A DNA stretch of 64,000 nt from Tsukamurella tyrosinosolvens (GTDB lineage: Bacteria; Actinomycetota; Actinomycetes; Mycobacteriales; Mycobacteriaceae): assembly GCF_900104775.1 (NCBI RefSeq), contig NZ_FNSA01000003.1, positions 186,001 to 250,000 of the forward strand, written 5' to 3'. The position numbers and the translations under genes are program-made. Of the stretch, positions 27,184 to 37,365 are shown piece by piece. The notes beneath the pieces are model-generated. The model did no database searches. It saw nothing but the letters and a program-made list of their open reading frames with translations, and was not told the origin of the DNA. Positions within the stretch are counted from its first letter, which is position 1. The number at the start of each line of letters is the position of its first letter.

Positions 27184-29094
27184 ATGAACAACGAGTTTGA
27201 CCAGTTTCTGGACGAAGACGGCAACATCTTCTTCCGCCCCGGAACCACGCTGGTCGACTTCGTCGAGCGCAACGCACGGGAGCGTGCCGACACCCTCGCC
27301 TACCGCTTCATCGACTACAGCCGCGAGCGCGACGGCGTCGTCCACGAGCTGACCTGGTCGCAGTTCGGCGCCCGCCTGCGCGCCATCGGCGCCCGCCTGC
27401 AGCACATCACCAAGCGCGAGGACCGCGTCGCGATCCTGGCCCCGCAGGGCCTGGACTACGTGACCGCCTTCTTCGGCGCCCTGTACGCCGGCAACATCGC
27501 GGTGCCGCTGTTCAGCCCGGACGAGCCCGGCCACACGGACCGCCTGCGCATCGTCCTCGAGGACTGCAAGCCCACCGCCATCCTCACGAGCTCCGGCTCC
27601 GCCGAGGCCTGCCGCAACTTCTTCCGCCACCTCCCGGCCAAGGAGCGCCCGCGCATCATCGCCGTGGACGCCATCCCGGACTCGGTGGGCTCGACGCTCA
27701 AGCCCTTCCCGATCTACCGCGACACCATCGCGTACCTGCAGTACACCTCGGGCTCCACGCGGAACCCGGCCGGCGTGCAGATCACCTACGAGGCCGTCGG
27801 CACGAACGTGATCCAGATGATCCACGCGCTGGACCTCAACGAGAACTCCCGCGGCGTCACCTGGCTGCCGATGTTCCACGACATGGGCCTGCTCACGGTG
27901 ATCCTCCCCGCTCTCGGCGGCAAGTTCATCACCATCATGAGCCCGTCGGCGTTCGTCCGCCGCCCCGGCCGCTGGATCAACGAGCTGGCCGCCGTCGAGG
28001 ACGGCGCGGAGACCTTCGCCGCCGCCCCGAACTTCGCCTACGAGCACGCCGCCGCCCGCGGCCTGCCCAAGGAGGGCGAGACCCTCGACCTGTCGAACGT
28101 CAAGGGCCTGATCAACGGCTCCGAGCCGGTCACCGTCTCGTCGATGAAGAAGTTCAACGAGGCCTTCGCCCCCTACGGCCTCTCGCCGAAGGCGATCAAG
28201 CCCTGCTTCGGCATGGCCGAGGCGACGCTGTTCGTCAGCTCGACCCCCGTCGAGAACGAGGCCCGCGTGGTCTACGTCGACCGCGATCAGCTGGCCGCCG
28301 GCACCTTCGTCGTCTCCGAGGAGGGTGCCGAGGGCGCCGTCCCGCAGGTCTCCTGCGGTGACATCGCGCTGAGCCAGTGGGCCTGCATCGTCGACCCGGA
28401 GACCGGCAAGGAGGTGCCCGACGATTCCGTGGGCGAGATCTGGCTCCACGGCATGAACATCGGCTCGGGCTACTGGGAGCGCGACGAGGAGTCCCGCGAG
28501 ACCTTCCAGAACTACCTGACGCCCCTCTCCGAGGGCAGCCATTCCGAGGGCGTGAAGAACCTCGAGAAGGCCAAGTGGATGCGCACGGGCGACTTCGGCG
28601 TCTACCACGGCGGCGAGCTGTACATCACCGGCCGCGTCAAGGACCTGGTCATCGTCGACGGCCGCAACCACTACCCGCAGGACCTGGAGTTCACGGCGCA
28701 GGAGTCGAACACCAAGTACATCCGCACGGGCTACGTGGCGGCCTTCTCGGTGCCGGCCAACGAGCTGCCGGCCGCGGTCTTCGAGAACGCCCACTCGGGC
28801 CTGACCTTCGACCCGAACGATCAGAGCGAGCAGCTGGTCATCGTCGCCGAGCTCGGCGCCGGCGGCGCCAAGCAGGACCAGCAGGCCCTGGCCGACGGGA
28901 TCCGCTCGGCCGTCGGCGCCGCGCACGGCGTGCTGGCCCGCGACATCCTGCTGGTCCCCGGCGGCTCGCTGCCCCGCACCAGCTCGGGCAAGATCGCGCG
29001 GCGCGCGGGCCGCGCCGCCTACATCGACGGCACCCTGCGCGGAGGCTACACGCAGACGGCGTTCCCCGACGCCGACGCCAACGACGTCCAGTAG
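27184..29094 (+). CDS. fadD32: Long-chain fatty-acyl-AMP ligase FadD32
   Basis: A 636-residue fatty-acyl-AMP ligase that activates the meromycolic acid as acyl-AMP and loads it onto the N-terminal ACP of Pks13. The P-loop-like AYLQYTSGSTRNPAGVQI (about residues 182-200), the FGMAEATLFVS block, the MRTGDFGVYHGGELYITGR hinge and the C-terminal SLPRTSSGKIARRA lysine motif are all present, with the FAAL-specific insertion after the core. The length and position match Rv3801c. GAGGAG precedes the ATG. Pks13 follows after 81 bp. Confidence 0.97.
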   Translation: MNNEFDQFLDEDGNIFFRPGTTLVDFVERNARERADTLAYRFIDYSRERDGVVHELTWSQFGARLRAIGARLQHITKREDRVAILAPQGLDYVTAFFGALYAGNIAVPLFSPDEPGHTDRLRIVLEDCKPTAILTSSGSAEACRNFFRHLPAKERPRIIAVDAIPDSVGSTLKPFPIYRDTIAYLQYTSGSTRNPAGVQITYEAVGTNVIQMIHALDLNENSRGVTWLPMFHDMGLLTVILPALGGKFITIMSPSAFVRRPGRWINELAAVEDGAETFAAAPNFAYEHAAARGLPKEGETLDLSNVKGLINGSEPVTVSSMKKFNEAFAPYGLSPKAIKPCFGMAEATLFVSSTPVENEARVVYVDRDQLAAGTFVVSEEGAEGAVPQVSCGDIALSQWACIVDPETGKEVPDDSVGEIWLHGMNIGSGYWERDEESRETFQNYLTPLSEGSHSEGVKNLEKAKWMRTGDFGVYHGGELYITGRVKDLVIVDGRNHYPQDLEFTAQESNTKYIRTGYVAAFSVPANELPAAVFENAHSGLTFDPNDQSEQLVIVAELGAGGAKQDQQALADGIRSAVGAAHGVLARDILLVPGGSLPRTSSGKIARRAGRAAYIDGTLRGGYTQTAFPDADANDVQ

Positions 29095-29175
29095 CGCCCA
29101 CCGGCGCTCGCACTCCACAACTTCATCACCCGCGACTGGGTAACCCACGGTCTCGACGCGAAGGGTAGACACAAC

Positions 29176-32100
29176 ATGGCTGAGAACGAGTACACCCCCC
29201 ATGAAGGCCCGACCGGCAAGGCCCGCGAGGATCTGAGCCTCGAGGAACTGCGCGCATGGATGCGGCAGTGGATCGCGGATGCGACCAAGCAGCCCGTCGA
29301 GAACATCACGGACGACAAGTCGCTCGACGAGTTCGGCCTGGGTTCGCGCGACGCGGTCTCGATGGCGTCGGACATCGAGGACTTCACCGGCGTGCAACTG
29401 ACGGCCACCGTCGCCTTCCAGCACCCGACGATCGCCCTGCTCAGCCAGCGCATCATCGACGGTGACCCGGTGGTCTCCGACGACGACCTCGCGGCCGAGG
29501 CGGCGCAGTACGACCGCGGCGAGGAGTTCGAGAACAACCGCGGCGTGCACGACGTGGCCGTCGTCGGCCTCGCGACCCGCTTCCCCAAGGCGGGCGAGAC
29601 CCCCGAGTCGACGTGGGAGTTCCTCATCGGGGGTGGCGACGGCACCACGGATCTACCCGAGGACCGCTGGCTCGAGTTCAAGCAGGACCCGCGCCTGAAG
29701 GCCGTCCTCGACGAGGCCAACACCTTCGGCGGCTACCTCGACGACGTGGCCTCCTTCGACGCCGAGTTCTTCCAGATGACCCCGCGTGAGGTCGAGATGG
29801 TCGACCCGCAGCAGCGGCTCGCGCTCGAGCTCACCTGGGAGGCGCTGGAGCAGGCCAACATCCCCGCCAGCTCGGTCAAGGGCACTCGTACGGGCGTGTG
29901 GATGGGCAGCTCCGCCAACGACTACCAGATGCTGGCCGTCGCCGACCCGACGAAGGCCAACCCGTACGCGCTGACCGGCACGTCGACCTCCATCGTCGCC
30001 AACCGCGTCTCGTACTTCTACGACTTCCACGGCCCGTCGGTCGCGATCGACACGGCGTGCTCGTCGTCGCTCGTCGCGATCCACCAGGCGATCCGCAGCC
30101 TCCGGGACGGCGAGACCGACATGGCCGTCGCCGGCGGCGTCAACATGCTCATCGTGCCCGCCGCGACGCTGGGCTTCGACAGCCTCGGCGCGCAGGCTCC
30201 CGACGGCAAGATCAAGGCCTTCAGCTCCGATGCGAACGGCATGATCCGCGCCGAGGGCGGCGGCGTGGTGCTGCTCAAGCGCCTGGCCGACGCCGAGCGC
30301 GACGGCGACGACATCCTCGGCGTGATCGCGGGTTCCGCGGTCACCTCCGACGGCAAGTCCAACGGCATCTTCGCGCCGAACCCCGAGGCGCAGGTGATCA
30401 ACCTGCGCGACGCCTACATCGATGCCGGTATCGACCCGCGCACCGTCGACTACCTGGAGGCGCACGGCACCGGCACCATCCTGGGCGACCCGCTGGAGGC
30501 CGATGCGATCGGCCGCGTCCTCGGCCGCGGCCGCGACGCCGAGAAGCCGTTGCTCCTCGGCTCGGCGAAGACGAACTTCGGTCACCTCGAGGCCGCCGCG
30601 GGCATCGCGGGCGTCGCCAAGGTGCTGCTCGCCATGCGGCACGGGCAGATCCCCGCCTCGCTGAACTTCACCAGCCCCAACCCCTACATCCAGTTCGAGG
30701 CCAATCGCCTGCTCATGGCGACGCGGAACACGGAGTGGCCCAAGTACTCCGGCCACCGTCTCGCGGGCGTCACCGGCAACGGCTTCGGCGGCACCAACGC
30801 GCACGTCGTGGTCAAGGAGTACGTGGCGCCCGAGGTCGTCGAGGGCGAGACCGAGTCCGACGAGGCCGCGTCGAACGCGGTGCCGGACTTCCACCCCGCC
30901 ACCGTCGAGGGCACCGCGGTGCCGCTCGTGCTCACCGCCTACGTCCCGTCGCGCCGACGGGCCGCCGCCGCCGAGCTGCTCGCGTGGCTCGAGAGCGACG
31001 AGGCGAAGGAGTACACGCTCGCCGAGATCGGCCGCACCCTCGCGAGCCGCAACCACGGCCGCGTCCGCTCGGTGGTCATGGCGAAGGACCTCGACGAGGC
31101 GATCAAGGGCTTCCGCGCGATCGCCGAGGGCAAGAACGCCCCGAACGTCATCTCCGCCAACCAGCCCGACGCGGCCGGCCCGGCGTTCATCTTCTCCGGC
31201 TTCGGCAGCCATCACCGCAAGATGGCCAAGCAGCTCTATCTCGAGGACCCCGTCTTCAAGCACTACTTCGACGAGGTCAACGCGCTCATCATCGACGAGT
31301 CGGGCAACGACTACGCCGACATGATCACCGACGACGAGCAGACCTTCCACATCGAGACCGGCCAGGTGGGCATCTTCGCCATCCAGGTCGCGCTCGTCGG
31401 GCTGTTCCGCCACTACGGCATCGAACCCGGTGTGGTGCTGCCGCATTCGATGGGCGAGGCCACGTCGGCCTGGGTCACCGGCGGCCTCTCGCTCGAGGAC
31501 GCGGTGCGCGTGATCTGCCAGCGCTCGCGCCTCATGGGCGAGGGCGAGGAGATGCTGCCCGAGGAGATGGAGCGCTTCATGGCGCTCGTCGAGTACAGCG
31601 CCGCCGACATCGAGACCGTGCTCGGCGACTACGAGGGCCTGGAGATCTGCGTCTACGCGGCGCCCACGCACACCGTGCTCGGCGGCCCCGGCAAGGTCAT
31701 CGACAAGATCGTCGCCGAGACCGAGGCCAAGGGCCTGATGGCGCGGAAGCTGGTGACGCGCGGCGCTTCCCACACCTCGCAGATGGACCCGCTGCTCGGC
31801 GAGCTGCAGGCCGAGCTCATGGGCATCGAGCCGCACGCCCTGGAGTACCCGATGTACTCCACCGTGAACAAGGACGAGTTCTACAAGGCCGGCCACGCGC
31901 CGGTGCACGACGTGGACTACTGGATCAAGGGCCTGCGCCACAGCGTGTGGTTCACCCAGGCCGTGGAGAAGGCCGTCGAGGCCGGCTACCGCACCTTCAT
32001 CGAGTTCTCCCCGAACCCGATCACGCTGATCTCCGTCGCCGCGGTCACGTTCGGCTCCGGCATCCAGGACGCCGCGCTGGTGCAGACGCTCAAGCGCAAG

Positions 32101-34290
32101 GAGGACGAGCCGGGCACGATCATGACCGCGCTCGCCACCGTCTTCGCACGTGGCCACCACGTCGACGTCGCCGCGCTGTTCGGCCCCGGCCGCTACGCGC
32201 CCGTGCCGCGGACGAAGTTCCAGCGCAAGCACATCTGGATCCAGACCAAGCTGCCCGACGGCGGCTCGGGGATGGTCCCCGGCGGCCACGTCGCGCTGCC
32301 CGACGGCCGGCACGTCTGGCAGTTGGACGCCGGCGCGCTCACCCTCGGCGACCAGACGAGGATCCCGCTCGTCGACCTGGCGAAGCACGCCGCCGTCCAG
32401 GTGCTCGACGGTGCCGCGGTCACCGCGGCCGTCGAGCACGGCGAGGTGCGCGACGGGCTCACCCTCACCACCACCCTGACCCCGCACCCCGGCGGCGCAT
32501 CGATCCAGGTGCACGAGAACACCGGGACCGGCTTCCGCCTGCTCCTCGACGCCGTCGTCGTGGGCGGCGAGGCCTCCGGCACCGCCGCGGCCCCGCTCAT
32601 CACCAAGGCCGCCGCGCCCGCCGTGGAGGAGATGGACGAGCTCGACGAGTCCGAGCCCGAGATCACCGTCTCCGAGGAGACCGAGGCCCCCGCGCCCGAG
32701 GGCAGCGGCGACCGCTGGTCCCCGGAGTCGGGCGAGACGGTGGAGCACCGGCTGGGCCTGATCATCGCCGAGATCATGGGCTTCGAGATCGAGGACCTCC
32801 CCAAGGAGATCCCGCTCATCGACCTGGGCATGGACTCGCTCATCGCGATGCGCATCAAGAACCGCGCCGAGTACGAGTTCGACATCCCGCCGATCCAGAT
32901 CCAGGCGGTGCGCGACGCCTCCTTCAACGACGTGGTGCAGTTCGTCGAGTACGCGGTCGAGCATCGCGACCAGGTGGACGCCCTCGCCGAGCACCAGTCC
33001 GGCAGTGGCGAACTCGCCGACGCCGGGCAGCTGGCCGAGATGATGAAGGCAGCCAAGGCGGAGGCCGCCGCGAAGGCCGAGGCCCCCGCCGCCGCGCCCG
33101 CCGAGGCCGCACCGGTCGCGGAGCCCGCAGCGGCACCGTCGGACCAGAACACCGAGGCCGACACCCCCGACCTGCTCGACGGCGCCGCCGTCGCGGCGGC
33201 CGTGGGTGACGGCGTGCCCCCGCGCGACGCCGCGGAGCGCCTCACCTTCGCGACGTACGCGATCGTCGTGGGCAAGTCCCCGGGCGGCGTTTTCAACGAG
33301 CTCGACGTGCTGTCCGAGGACGTGGCGGAGAAGCTGACCGCGCGCCTGTCGGAGCGCGCCGGCGGCGAGATCGACATCGAGGACGTCATCGACTCGAAGA
33401 ACATCGAGGAGATGGCCACCTACGTGGGCGCCGTCATGAACGAGGCGACCCCGGTGGACGGCTTCGTCCGTACGCTCCGCAAGCCGGAGAACACGGACCG
33501 TGCGCCGCTCTTCCTCTTCCACCCCGCGGGCGGCAACACCACCGCCTACGAGGCGCTGCTGCGTAAGCTGCCGGAGGACCTTCCGATCTACGGCTTCGAG
33601 CGCGTCGAGGGCGAGATCGAGGAGCGCGTCGCCGAGTACCTGCCCAAGCTCAAGGAGATCCAGCCGGAGGGGCCGTACCGGCTCGCGGGCTGGAGCCTGG
33701 GCGGCGCCTTCGCCTACGGGCTGGCGCGCGCCCTCGAGGACGAGGGCAAGGAGGTGGCGTACGTCGGCCTGCTCGACGTCGTGGCGCCGAAGGTCCCGCT
33801 CACCGACGAGCCCGCCGAGAAGAAGGCCCGCCTGGAGCGCTGGGAGAAGTTCGCGCGCAAGAACTACGACATCGGCGATGAGATCGAGCTGCCCATGGAC
33901 CGCCTCAACGCGGCCGACGACGAGGGCCAGTTCCGGATCATCATGGAGCTGGTGCAGCTGTCCGACAAGAAGATCCCGACGTCGATGATCGAGCATCAGC
34001 GCACGTCCTTCGTGGACAACCGCATGCTGATCAAGGTGAACCCGGCCGACTACGGGAAGTTCGGCGGCACGGTCACGCTGTACCGCGCGGACCGCATGCA
34101 CGACGGCGCCGTCGAGCTGGAGCCGAACTTCGCGGACATCGCGCCGGACGGCGGCTGGGGTCCGGTCGTCGAGGACCTGCGGATCGTCAAGATCGGCGGC
34201 GACCACCTGCAGCTCATCGGCGAGCCGTACATCGGCAAGATCGCGACGCACATGGCGGACGAGCTCAACCGGGCCGACGGCGGCCGGTGA
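29176..34290 (+). CDS. pks13: Polyketide synthase Pks13, mycolate condensing enzyme
   Basis: A 1704-residue type I synthase that condenses the meromycoloyl chain with carboxyacyl-CoA into the mycolic beta-ketoester. Domains in order: N-terminal ACP with GLGSRD (S57); ketosynthase with Cys295 (DTACSSS), His430 (EAHGTG) and His470 (KTNFGHLEA); acyltransferase with Ser758 in LPHSMGEATS; linker; C-terminal ACP with DLGMDSL (S1221); an Ala-rich linker; and thioesterase with GWSLGGAF (S1507) and GDHLQ (H1677). There is no ketoreductase or dehydratase, as expected. Order and length match Rv3800c. The start follows AAGGG by about 9 nt. Confidence 0.98.
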   Translation: MAENEYTPHEGPTGKAREDLSLEELRAWMRQWIADATKQPVENITDDKSLDEFGLGSRDAVSMASDIEDFTGVQLTATVAFQHPTIALLSQRIIDGDPVVSDDDLAAEAAQYDRGEEFENNRGVHDVAVVGLATRFPKAGETPESTWEFLIGGGDGTTDLPEDRWLEFKQDPRLKAVLDEANTFGGYLDDVASFDAEFFQMTPREVEMVDPQQRLALELTWEALEQANIPASSVKGTRTGVWMGSSANDYQMLAVADPTKANPYALTGTSTSIVANRVSYFYDFHGPSVAIDTACSSSLVAIHQAIRSLRDGETDMAVAGGVNMLIVPAATLGFDSLGAQAPDGKIKAFSSDANGMIRAEGGGVVLLKRLADAERDGDDILGVIAGSAVTSDGKSNGIFAPNPEAQVINLRDAYIDAGIDPRTVDYLEAHGTGTILGDPLEADAIGRVLGRGRDAEKPLLLGSAKTNFGHLEAAAGIAGVAKVLLAMRHGQIPASLNFTSPNPYIQFEANRLLMATRNTEWPKYSGHRLAGVTGNGFGGTNAHVVVKEYVAPEVVEGETESDEAASNAVPDFHPATVEGTAVPLVLTAYVPSRRRAAAAELLAWLESDEAKEYTLAEIGRTLASRNHGRVRSVVMAKDLDEAIKGFRAIAEGKNAPNVISANQPDAAGPAFIFSGFGSHHRKMAKQLYLEDPVFKHYFDEVNALIIDESGNDYADMITDDEQTFHIETGQVGIFAIQVALVGLFRHYGIEPGVVLPHSMGEATSAWVTGGLSLEDAVRVICQRSRLMGEGEEMLPEEMERFMALVEYSAADIETVLGDYEGLEICVYAAPTHTVLGGPGKVIDKIVAETEAKGLMARKLVTRGASHTSQMDPLLGELQAELMGIEPHALEYPMYSTVNKDEFYKAGHAPVHDVDYWIKGLRHSVWFTQAVEKAVEAGYRTFIEFSPNPITLISVAAVTFGSGIQDAALVQTLKRKEDEPGTIMTALATVFARGHHVDVAALFGPGRYAPVPRTKFQRKHIWIQTKLPDGGSGMVPGGHVALPDGRHVWQLDAGALTLGDQTRIPLVDLAKHAAVQVLDGAAVTAAVEHGEVRDGLTLTTTLTPHPGGASIQVHENTGTGFRLLLDAVVVGGEASGTAAAPLITKAAAPAVEEMDELDESEPEITVSEETEAPAPEGSGDRWSPESGETVEHRLGLIIAEIMGFEIEDLPKEIPLIDLGMDSLIAMRIKNRAEYEFDIPPIQIQAVRDASFNDVVQFVEYAVEHRDQVDALAEHQSGSGELADAGQLAEMMKAAKAEAAAKAEAPAAAPAEAAPVAEPAAAPSDQNTEADTPDLLDGAAVAAAVGDGVPPRDAAERLTFATYAIVVGKSPGGVFNELDVLSEDVAEKLTARLSERAGGEIDIEDVIDSKNIEEMATYVGAVMNEATPVDGFVRTLRKPENTDRAPLFLFHPAGGNTTAYEALLRKLPEDLPIYGFERVEGEIEERVAEYLPKLKEIQPEGPYRLAGWSLGGAFAYGLARALEDEGKEVAYVGLLDVVAPKVPLTDEPAEKKARLERWEKFARKNYDIGDEIELPMDRLNAADDEGQFRIIMELVQLSDKKIPTSMIEHQRTSFVDNRMLIKVNPADYGKFGGTVTLYRADRMHDGAVELEPNFADIAPDGGWGPVVEDLRIVKIGGDHLQLIGEPYIGKIATHMADELNRADGGR

Positions 34291-34309
34291 GCTCCGGGCA
34301 GGGGATAGG

Positions 34310-35884
34310 GTGACAGACGTGACGGACGTATCGGACCAGGTCGACCTCAGCACCACCGCGGGCAAGCTCGAGGATCTGTACCGCCGCCTCGAGGCGGCCA
34401 AGGATCCCGGCAGCGAGCGGGCGCGTGCCCGCCGCGACGCGAAGGGCCTGCCCAGCGCGCGTGCGCGGATGAACATGCTGTTCGACGCGGGCACCTTCGT
34501 CGAGCTGGATCAGCTCGCGAAGTCGCCCGGCGACGACAAGATCAAGGACGGCGTGGTCATCGGCTACGGCCTGGTCAACGGCCGGAAGGTCGCGGCCTTC
34601 AGCCACGACCAGACCGTCGGCGCCGGCACCGTCGGCGAGATGTTCGGCCGCAAGATGGTCAAGCTGTACGACTTCGCGGCGGCCGCGGGCCTGCCGGTGG
34701 TCGGCATCAACGACTCGGGCGGCGCCCGCATCCAGGACGCGGCCACGTCGATCGCGTGGTACGCCGAGCTCGGCCGCCACCAGGACGGCCTGTGCGGCCA
34801 GGTCCCGCAGATCTCCATGATCCTCGGCACCTGCGTGGGCGGCGCGGTCTACGCGCCCGCCAACACCGACGTCCTCGTCGGCGTGCAGGACAACACCTAC
34901 ATGTTCGTCACCGGCCCCGAGGTGATCCGCCCGACCACGGGCGAGACCACCTCCGCGGAGGACCTCGGCGGCGCGGTCAAGCAGGCCCAGTGGGGCAACC
35001 TGCACCACGTCGCGGTCGACGAGGCGGCGGCCTTCGACTGGGTCAAGCGCTACCTCGGCTTCATGCCGGACTCGATCCACCAGCGCGCGCCGCTGGTCAA
35101 CCCGGGGCTGGAGCCGGAGCTCACCGACTCGGACCTCTCGCTCGAGTCGATCATCCCGGACGCCGACACCGCCGGCTACGACATCCACGACGTGATCCTG
35201 CGGGTCTTCGACGACGGCGACTTCCTCGAGTACGCCGAGCTGTGGGCGCCGAACATCGTGACCGGCTTCGCCCGCGTCGACGGCCAGCCCGTCGGCGTCG
35301 TCGCGAACCAGCCGATGCACATGGCCGGCACGCTCGACACGCAGGCCTCGGAGAAGGCCGCGCGGTTCGTGCGCCTGTGCAACTCGTTCAACATCCCGCT
35401 CGTCTTCCTCGTGGACGTCCCCGGCATCCTGCCCGGCGTCGAGGAGGAGAAGATCGGCACCATCCGCCGGTCGGGCAAGTTCATCTTCAGCTACGTCGAG
35501 GCGGCCGTCCCGAAGGTCACCATCATCCTGCGCAAGTCCTACGGCGGCGCGTGGGCCGTGATGGGCTCCAAGCAGCTGGGTGCCGACTTCGTCTTCGCGT
35601 GGCCGACGGCGCGCCTGGCCGTGATGGGTGCCGAGGGCGCGGCCGCGATCATCAAGCGGCGCGAGATCGAGGAGGCCGGCGAGAACGGCCCCGCGATCCG
35701 GCAGGCCTTCATCGACTTCTACAACCAGTTCATGGCGACGCCGTGGCTGGCGGCCGAGCGCGGGTACATCGACGGCGTGATCGAGCCGAAGGAGACCCGC
35801 CTGCTGATCCGCAAGTCGATCGCGCAGCTGCGCGACAAGGAGCTGCAGCGCGTGCCGCGCCGCACCTACCTCATGCCGATGTAA
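34310..35884 (+). CDS. accD4: Acyl-CoA carboxylase carboxyltransferase subunit AccD4
   Basis: A 524-residue carboxyltransferase beta subunit that makes the carboxyacyl-CoA extender used by Pks13. Hallmarks include INDSGGARIQDAATSIAWYAEL, a GTCVGGAVYAPA oxyanion-hole region, FVTGPEVIRPTTGE, IPLVFLVDVPGILPGVEEE and RKSYGGAWAVMGSKQLGADF. It follows pks13 by 19 bp, matching the Rv3799c position, and works with AccA3/AccD5 encoded elsewhere. The GTG at 34310 is proposed; a GTG at 34319 is possible. Confidence 0.96.
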   Translation: MTDVTDVSDQVDLSTTAGKLEDLYRRLEAAKDPGSERARARRDAKGLPSARARMNMLFDAGTFVELDQLAKSPGDDKIKDGVVIGYGLVNGRKVAAFSHDQTVGAGTVGEMFGRKMVKLYDFAAAAGLPVVGINDSGGARIQDAATSIAWYAELGRHQDGLCGQVPQISMILGTCVGGAVYAPANTDVLVGVQDNTYMFVTGPEVIRPTTGETTSAEDLGGAVKQAQWGNLHHVAVDEAAAFDWVKRYLGFMPDSIHQRAPLVNPGLEPELTDSDLSLESIIPDADTAGYDIHDVILRVFDDGDFLEYAELWAPNIVTGFARVDGQPVGVVANQPMHMAGTLDTQASEKAARFVRLCNSFNIPLVFLVDVPGILPGVEEEKIGTIRRSGKFIFSYVEAAVPKVTIILRKSYGGAWAVMGSKQLGADFVFAWPTARLAVMGAEGAAAIIKRREIEEAGENGPAIRQAFIDFYNQFMATPWLAAERGYIDGVIEPKETRLLIRKSIAQLRDKELQRVPRRTYLMPM

Positions 35885-37234
35885 ATGGCGTCGCTGGAAG
35901 GCTTTCCGCAGCTCACGGGTTCAGTCCTCACGGACCCGGACGTGACCGCGGCGTACGCCGTCGACCACTGCTCGCCGGTGCACGGCGCCGTCCCGCTCGC
36001 GGTCGTGCTCGCCGAGACCACCGAGGACGTCGCCGCCGCGGCGGCCTGGTGCTACGCCAACGACGTGGTCATCGTGCCGCGCGGCGCGGGCAGCGGCCTC
36101 GCCGGCGGCGCCAGCGCCATCGAGGGCTGCGTGATCATCTCGCTCGCGAAGATGAACGCGATGCTCGAGATTAACGTGGCGGATCAGTACGCCCGCGCGG
36201 AGGCCGGCGTCCTCAACGCCGACCTCGACCGCGCGGTCCGTGAGCACGGGCTGATGTACCCGCCGGACCCGTCGTCGTTCGAGATCTGCTCCATCGGCGG
36301 CAACGTCGCGACCAATGCCGGCGGCCTGCGCTGCGTCATGTACGGCGTCACCCGCGAGTACGTGCTCGGGCTGACGGTCGTGCTGCCCGACGGCCGGATC
36401 ATCCGGACCGGTCGGCGCACGGTCAAGGGCGTCACCGGCTACGACCTGACCCAGCTGCTCGTCGGCAGCGAGGGCACCCTCGGCATCGTCACCGAGGTCA
36501 CCGTCAAACTCCGTCCGGCGCCGGTGATCCCGCCGACGACCGTCGCCGCCTCGTTCCCGGACGTCGTGAGCGCCGCGGCCGCCGTCGCGGCCGTGGTCGG
36601 CACGGGCGTCGTACCCGCGCTCATGGAACTCATGGACCGCCGCACGCTCGAGTGCGTGGAGGCGCTGCGCCCCTTCGGCCTCGAGGACGAGACCCGGGCG
36701 ATGCTCATCGGCCAGGGCTCGACGCCCGCGGACGCCGAGGTGCTGGCCCGCGAGTTCGAGGCCGCCGGAGCGCATTACACCGTGGTCTCCGACGATCCCG
36801 TCGAAGCGGCCGAGCTGCTGGCCGTGCGCCGCGCCGCCTTCCACGCCTACGAGCACGCGGGCAACATCTTCTCCGAGGACGTGGGCGTGCCCCGCTCGCA
36901 GCTGCCGGAGATGTTCGCCCGCATCGAGGCGATCTCCGCGAAGTACGACGTCGACATTCCCACGTGCGCGCACGCGGGCGACGGCAACCTGCACCCCACG
37001 CTGATCTATCCGAAGGACGAGCGCGAGGTGCCCCAGGCCATCTGGGACGCCGCCGACGAGGTGTTCCAGGCCGCCCTCGCCCTCGGCGGCACCCTCACGG
37101 GCGAGCACGGCGTCGGCGTCCTCAAGGCCCGCTGGGTGGGCGAGGAACTGTCCGAGGACGTCCTCGAGCTGCACCGCGGCATCAAGGCCGTCTGGGACCC
37201 GAAGAACCTCCTCAACCCGGGCCGCGGCTTCTAG
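35885..37234 (+). CDS. FAD-binding oxidoreductase (GlcD type), second copy
   Basis: A 449-residue flavoprotein of the 2-hydroxyacid oxidase family: VIVPRGAGSGLAGGASA and SIGGNVATNAGGLRCVMYG form the FAD site, followed by VTGYDLTQLLVGSEGTLGIV, THAGDGNLHPTLIYPKD-like CAHAGDGNLHPTL and LTGEHGVGVLKARWV. It is closer to classical GlcD (glycolate/D-lactate oxidase) than the relative at 16858. The ATG begins at the base after the accD4 TAA, so the two are cotranscribed. Why a 2-hydroxyacid oxidase rides on the mycolate operon is unknown. Confidence 0.9.
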   Translation: MASLEGFPQLTGSVLTDPDVTAAYAVDHCSPVHGAVPLAVVLAETTEDVAAAAAWCYANDVVIVPRGAGSGLAGGASAIEGCVIISLAKMNAMLEINVADQYARAEAGVLNADLDRAVREHGLMYPPDPSSFEICSIGGNVATNAGGLRCVMYGVTREYVLGLTVVLPDGRIIRTGRRTVKGVTGYDLTQLLVGSEGTLGIVTEVTVKLRPAPVIPPTTVAASFPDVVSAAAAVAAVVGTGVVPALMELMDRRTLECVEALRPFGLEDETRAMLIGQGSTPADAEVLAREFEAAGAHYTVVSDDPVEAAELLAVRRAAFHAYEHAGNIFSEDVGVPRSQLPEMFARIEAISAKYDVDIPTCAHAGDGNLHPTLIYPKDEREVPQAIWDAADEVFQAALALGGTLTGEHGVGVLKARWVGEELSEDVLELHRGIKAVWDPKNLLNPGRGF

Positions 37235-37255
37235 GCCTCGCTGCGCTCGATGCCG

Positions 37256-37338
37256 TCCCTAGCGGGGCGGCGCTCCCCCCATGTCCATGGACAGGGGGAG
37301 TGCACGGCGCGCGGAGGCGGTGCGCGTCCCGCTAGGGA
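37256..37338. repeat. Nested inverted repeats between convergent genes
   Basis: Outer arms TCCCTAGCGGG (37256-37266) and CCCGCTAGGGA (37328-37338) enclose a second hairpin with CTCCCCC (37273-37279) and GGGGGAG (37294-37300), which itself contains the 12-bp palindrome TGTCCATGGACA (37282-37293). It separates the FAD oxidase from the convergent LLM gene and could be a bidirectional terminator or a solo hairpin element. Confidence 0.75.
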
Positions 37339-37365
37339 GGGGCCGACGGTGCGCCGTCGCGACGG

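Noticed and set aside
29653-34494. Very long open frame antisense to pks13 (more than 1600 codons)
   Set aside because: High-GC codon bias keeps the complementary frame open; the sense strand encodes all Pks13 domains and the antisense product has biased, featureless composition.
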